DNA from: Bradyrhizobium macuxiense
GTDB lineage: Bacteria > Pseudomonadota > Alphaproteobacteria > Rhizobiales > Xanthobacteraceae
Reading direction: 5' to 3'
Length of the DNA stretch: 55,222 nucleotides
NCBI RefSeq assembly: GCF_001542415.1
Contig: NZ_LNCU01000010.1
Location: 217,786-273,007 of the forward strand
Shown here piece after piece: positions 52,763 through 55,222 of the stretch. A model generated the notes under the pieces. That model was not told where the DNA came from and ran no database searches. It saw nothing but the letters and a program-made list of their open reading frames with translations. A program made the translations under genes and the position numbers. Numbering within the stretch: the first letter of the stretch is position 1; each line of letters begins with the position of its first letter.

Positions 52763-53473
52763 GTGAACGACATGCAGTCTCCGGTCATTCAACGCGTCGC
52801 TGCCCTTGACTTGACGTTGCAGAGGCGGCCCTGGCCGTTCGCAGACGAGCGGCGCGCCGAGATCGACGCCCATTTCGCCGCCCAGCAACAGGCGAACCCA
52901 AGCCTGTGGAATGGCCGCGTGCTGCTCGGCCGCGATCCCGTGTTCGAGGGCGCGCGGCTGAGCGCCAAATACTTCGAGACCGATTTCGCAAGCTTCCTGG
53001 CCTGGCGCGACTGGGGCTTTCCTGACAAGGAGATCTTCAACGGGTTCGGCATGGGCGCGCTGCTCACGAGCGACGGCGCCTTCGTGCTCGGCGAGATGGG
53101 TCGGCATACCTCGAATCCGGGCCGGATCTATTTTCCGTCAGGCACACCCGATCTCGACGACATCAGGGGCGATACCGTCGACATCGACGGCAGCGTGATG
53201 CGGGAGCTCGAGGAGGAGACCGGTCTGTCCGCCGCCGACTGTCGCGCGGATGCGGACTGGCACTGCATCTACACCGGGCCTGCGCTCGCGATGATGCGCA
53301 TCCTGCGTGCCGACATGCCGGGGGAGGCGCTGCGGGCGCGGATCGAGGCTAACCTCGCACGGCAGGACGATCCCGAGCTCGCCGCGATCCATTTGGTGCG
53401 CAGCCGTGCCGATCTCAACACGGCGATGCCGCGTTTCGTCACGGCATTCATCGAGACGCAGCTTCCGGTGTAG
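52763..53473 (+). CDS. Nudix hydrolase-like protein
   Basis: 236-aa protein with a central Nudix-type helix (GSVMRELEEETGLSAAD) preserving R-E-x-x-E-E-x-G, while the start of the Nudix box is shortened relative to the classical G-x5-E-x7-REUXEEXGU. The N-terminal 90 residues (FAAQQQANPSLWNGRVLLGR) are family-specific, and GRIYFPSGTPDLDDIRGDTV leads into the box. It probably hydrolyses a nucleoside diphosphate-linked compound. GTG at 52763 is used; the codon three later (ATG) is an alternative. It follows the binding-protein gene by 58 bp. Confidence 0.8.
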   Translation: MNDMQSPVIQRVAALDLTLQRRPWPFADERRAEIDAHFAAQQQANPSLWNGRVLLGRDPVFEGARLSAKYFETDFASFLAWRDWGFPDKEIFNGFGMGALLTSDGAFVLGEMGRHTSNPGRIYFPSGTPDLDDIRGDTVDIDGSVMRELEEETGLSAADCRADADWHCIYTGPALAMMRILRADMPGEALRARIEANLARQDDPELAAIHLVRSRADLNTAMPRFVTAFIETQLPV

Positions 53474-53533
53474 CACCATGCGCCTGCAACCAAGTGCTGA
53501 AGGAACTGCGCCGCACGGACGCGGCCATCGCGC

Positions 53534-53562
53534 TTGACATAACCCGCCGCGCCCCCTGTGAT
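53534..53562 (+). promoter_or_regulatory. putative promoter for the livGF unit
   Basis: TTGACA (53534-53539) and TGTGAT (53557-53562) lie 17 bp apart, about 135 bp upstream of livG and 50 bp before a strong ribosome site at 53600-53610. The -10 is weak, but the -35 is consensus. Confidence 0.4.
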
Positions 53563-53612
53563 AGGCGATACGAAGAACAAGAATGCAAGGCACAATCTCC
53601 GGGGAGGGATTT

Positions 53613-53669
53613 ATGCAGGTCATGAAGGCCGCATGCTGGCTTGCCGCTGCCTGCCGGCGTCGCCGATAG
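53613..53669 (+). pseudogene. signal-peptide-like leader, possible binding-protein remnant
   Basis: A strong GGGGAGGGA ribosome site is followed by an 18-codon ORF, MQVMKAACWLAAACRRRR. Its start looks like a Sec signal. One frame over, the sequence continues LPASPIAAARPRKGPP, as a signal-peptide end would. A frameshifted N-terminus of a lost solute-binding protein would explain this, since livGF normally follow such a gene. A short regulatory leader ORF is the alternative. Confidence 0.35.
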
Positions 53670-53697
53670 CCGCCGCTAGACCGCGAAAGGGACCGCC

Positions 53698-54471
53698 GTG
53701 CTCGCCGTCGAAGGTCTGGTCAAGCGGTTTGGCGGCTTTCGTGCCGTCAACAACGTGTCGTTCCGCGTCGAGCAGGGCGAGATCCTCGGGCTGATCGGTC
53801 CGAACGGCTCGGGCAAGAGCACGATCTTCAACTTGCTGTCGGGTACGCTGCCGCCGACCTCAGGCTCGATCCTGTTCGATGGCCGCGAGATCGCGGGGCT
53901 CGCCCCGCACCGGATCATCAATCGTGGCGTCGGCCGTACCTTCCAGATCCCACGGCCGTTTCATCGCCTCAGCATTTTCGAGAACGTCACGCTCGCCGGC
54001 TTCTACGGCCAGGGCCGCCATAGCCGCGCCAAGGCCGAGGAGGCGGCCGAGCGCGCGCTTGGCCTGGTCGGCCTGCCGACCGATCGCCACGCCAGCGTCG
54101 AGGGCCTCGGCGCCGCGGGATTGAAGAAGCTCGAACTGGCCAAGGCGCTTGCCACCGCGCCAAAACTCCTGCTCGCCGATGAAAGCCTCGGCGGCCTCGA
54201 CGAGTCCGAGATGGACCAGGCCGCCGACATGCTGCGCCGGATCCGCGACGAACTCGGCATCACCATCATCTGGGTCGAGCACATCATGGGTGTGCTGATG
54301 CGCGTGGTCGATCGCGTGATGGTGCTCGATCACGGAGAGAAGATCGCGGAAGGCCTGCCGGCCGACGTCGCCGGCGACGCCAGGGTGATCGAGGTCTATC
54401 TCGGCACCGATGCCGATGCGAGTCTTGCGGCCGCCGCCGCGGCGCAGGCGCGCCGCCGGGTCGGGGCGTGA
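53698..54471 (+). CDS. livG: branched-chain amino acid-type ABC transporter ATP-binding protein (LivG)
   Basis: 257-aa LivG-type ATPase. Walker A is GPNGSGKSTIFNLLSG and the LivG-specific RTFQIPRPFHRLSIFENV follows. The ABC signature is unusual: instead of LSGGQ or LPYGQ it reads LGAAGLKKLELAKALA. Walker B ends in ADESLGGLDESEM with S where P is normal. The switch is WVEHIMGVLMRVVDRVMVLD, as in LivG. GTG at 53698 starts the protein. It overlaps livF by 4 bp. No permease genes are seen before it; they may lie beyond the right edge. Confidence 0.92.
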   Translation: MLAVEGLVKRFGGFRAVNNVSFRVEQGEILGLIGPNGSGKSTIFNLLSGTLPPTSGSILFDGREIAGLAPHRIINRGVGRTFQIPRPFHRLSIFENVTLAGFYGQGRHSRAKAEEAAERALGLVGLPTDRHASVEGLGAAGLKKLELAKALATAPKLLLADESLGGLDESEMDQAADMLRRIRDELGITIIWVEHIMGVLMRVVDRVMVLDHGEKIAEGLPADVAGDARVIEVYLGTDADASLAAAAAAQARRRVGA

Positions 54472-55181
54472 CCGGCATGCTCGAGCTCAGGTCGATCGAC
54501 GCGGGTTATGGCAGCTTCCAGGCGCTGTTCGACGTCAGCCTCGATGTCCGGGCAGGCGAGGCGGTCGGCGTGATCGGCCCGAACGGCGCCGGCAAGACGA
54601 CGCTGATGCGCGTGATCTCGGGCCTGATCCGCCCCATCAGGGGTACCATCGCCATGCAGGGCACCGACGTCGTGGCGACGCCGGCGCATCGCATCGTCAG
54701 TCTCGGTATTGCCCATGTGCCCGAAAACCGCCGGCTGTTTCCGCGACTAACAGTCGCCGACAATCTGAAGATGGGCGCCTTCATGCCCGGTGCCCGCGCG
54801 CGTTACGCCGAGCGGCTCGACTTCGTGTTCGAGCTGTTCCCGCGCATGAAGGAACGCCGCCACCAGATGGCCGGCACGATGTCCGGCGGCGAGCAGCAGA
54901 TGTGCGCGATCGGCCGCGCGCTGATGTCGAACCCGAAGCTGCTGCTGCTCGACGAGCCCTCCGCCGGGCTCGCACCGGTCGTGGTGCAGCAGGTGTTCGA
55001 GCTGGTGAAGCGCATCCGCTCCAGCGGGCTCACTGTGCTGATCGTCGAGCAGAACGTGCAGCAGGTGCTGCGGGTGGTCGACCGCGCCTATCTCTTGGAA
55101 GCCGGCACCATCCGCGCCGCCGGCACGTCGACCGAACTTGCGGCGAGCGACACCATCAAGCAGGCGTATTTGGGGGTGTGA
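54468..55181 (+). CDS. livF: branched-chain amino acid-type ABC transporter ATP-binding protein (LivF)
   Basis: 237-aa LivF-type ATPase. It has Walker [17 protein letters not shown], LivF motif HRIVSLGIAHVPENRRLFPR, signature MSGGEQQMCAIGRALM, Walker B LLLLDEPSAGLAPVVV and switch IVEQNVQQVLRVVDRAYLLE. It starts with GTG at 54468, overlapping the livG stop; an ATG three codons on is possible. With LivG it energises uptake for a LivK-type binding protein, perhaps the one in the dioxygenase operon. It ends 41 bp before the window edge, and downstream genes are not visible. Confidence 0.94.
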   Translation: MTGMLELRSIDAGYGSFQALFDVSLDVRAGEAVGVIGPNGAGKTTLMRVISGLIRPIRGTIAMQGTDVVATPAHRIVSLGIAHVPENRRLFPRLTVADNLKMGAFMPGARARYAERLDFVFELFPRMKERRHQMAGTMSGGEQQMCAIGRALMSNPKLLLLDEPSAGLAPVVVQQVFELVKRIRSSGLTVLIVEQNVQQVLRVVDRAYLLEAGTIRAAGTSTELAASDTIKQAYLGV

Positions 55182-55222
55182 GGGCGTGCTGACGATATCG
55201 GGAAGTATTGCGGCATCGGCGG

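Overview
The window looks like chromosomal DNA of a Bradyrhizobium-type alphaproteobacterium (Hyphomicrobiales). It is GC-rich, uses GGAGG-type ribosome sites, and carries a circularly permuted two-piece tmRNA whose tag reads ANDNFAPVAQAA. It also has SspB and DUF4169 proteins of the alphaproteobacterial type, many Tct/Liv/NMT1-type solute transporters, and interspersed palindromes (CGTCATTGCGAG... and GTCATTGCCGGGC... types) that I associate with bradyrhizobia. The genus is inferred from memory, not from a search.

Layout. 0.1-3.5 kb: minus-strand housekeeping genes (VOC protein, RHH protein, DUF4169, fumC, sspB). 3.6-3.9 kb: ssrA (tmRNA), directly upstream of the ClpXP adaptor gene sspB. 4.1-4.75 kb: wreckage of a chromate-transporter gene. 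4.8-8.0 kb: tctB-tctA-tctC. 8.1-14.2 kb: thyA, a GNAT gene, folA, hflK, hflC, DUF2065 and a Do-type protease. 14.3-16.1 kb: serB and miaA, divergent with overlapping start codons. 16.2-23.4 kb: a branched-chain amino acid region (promoter, leader peptide and attenuator, ilvI, a threonine-dehydratase-like gene, ilvH, a methyltransferase, two exporters, ilvC). 23.4-36.2 kb: PilZ and DUF2336 proteins, a Liv-type binding protein, a membrane sulfatase-fold enzyme, a NEW3-protein/ABC exporter trio, a betaine-type OpuC transporter with fused permease and binding domains, and an HD hydrolase. 36.2-37.7 kb: small secreted proteins including two tandem DUF3551 genes.

37.7-55.2 kb is an accessory catabolic region. 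A tight seven-gene minus-strand operon encodes a Liv-type binding protein, Rieske dioxygenase alpha, an SDR, dioxygenase beta, two small proteins I do not recognise, and an FAD monooxygenase. It diverges from an IclR regulator across a perfect 17-bp palindrome. Beyond the regulator lie an MmgE/PrpD dehydratase, a methylisocitrate-lyase-type lyase, a ketopantoate-reductase-like protein, an SsuBC-like ABC pair, an SDR, a cupin, a detached NMT1-type binding protein, a Nudix protein and LivG/LivF. This looks like uptake and oxidation of an unidentified aromatic acid followed by processing of a branched acid. No ferredoxin, ferredoxin reductase or ring-cleavage enzyme is visible, so the pathway is incomplete or depends on unlinked genes. 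It is the best candidate here for an undescribed system.

Five of the six convergent gene junctions contain a long palindrome; the sixth gap is only 24 nt. Several gene remnants (chromate transporter, TetR C-terminus, an internally deleted epimerase, a possible binding-protein leader) show ongoing gene loss.
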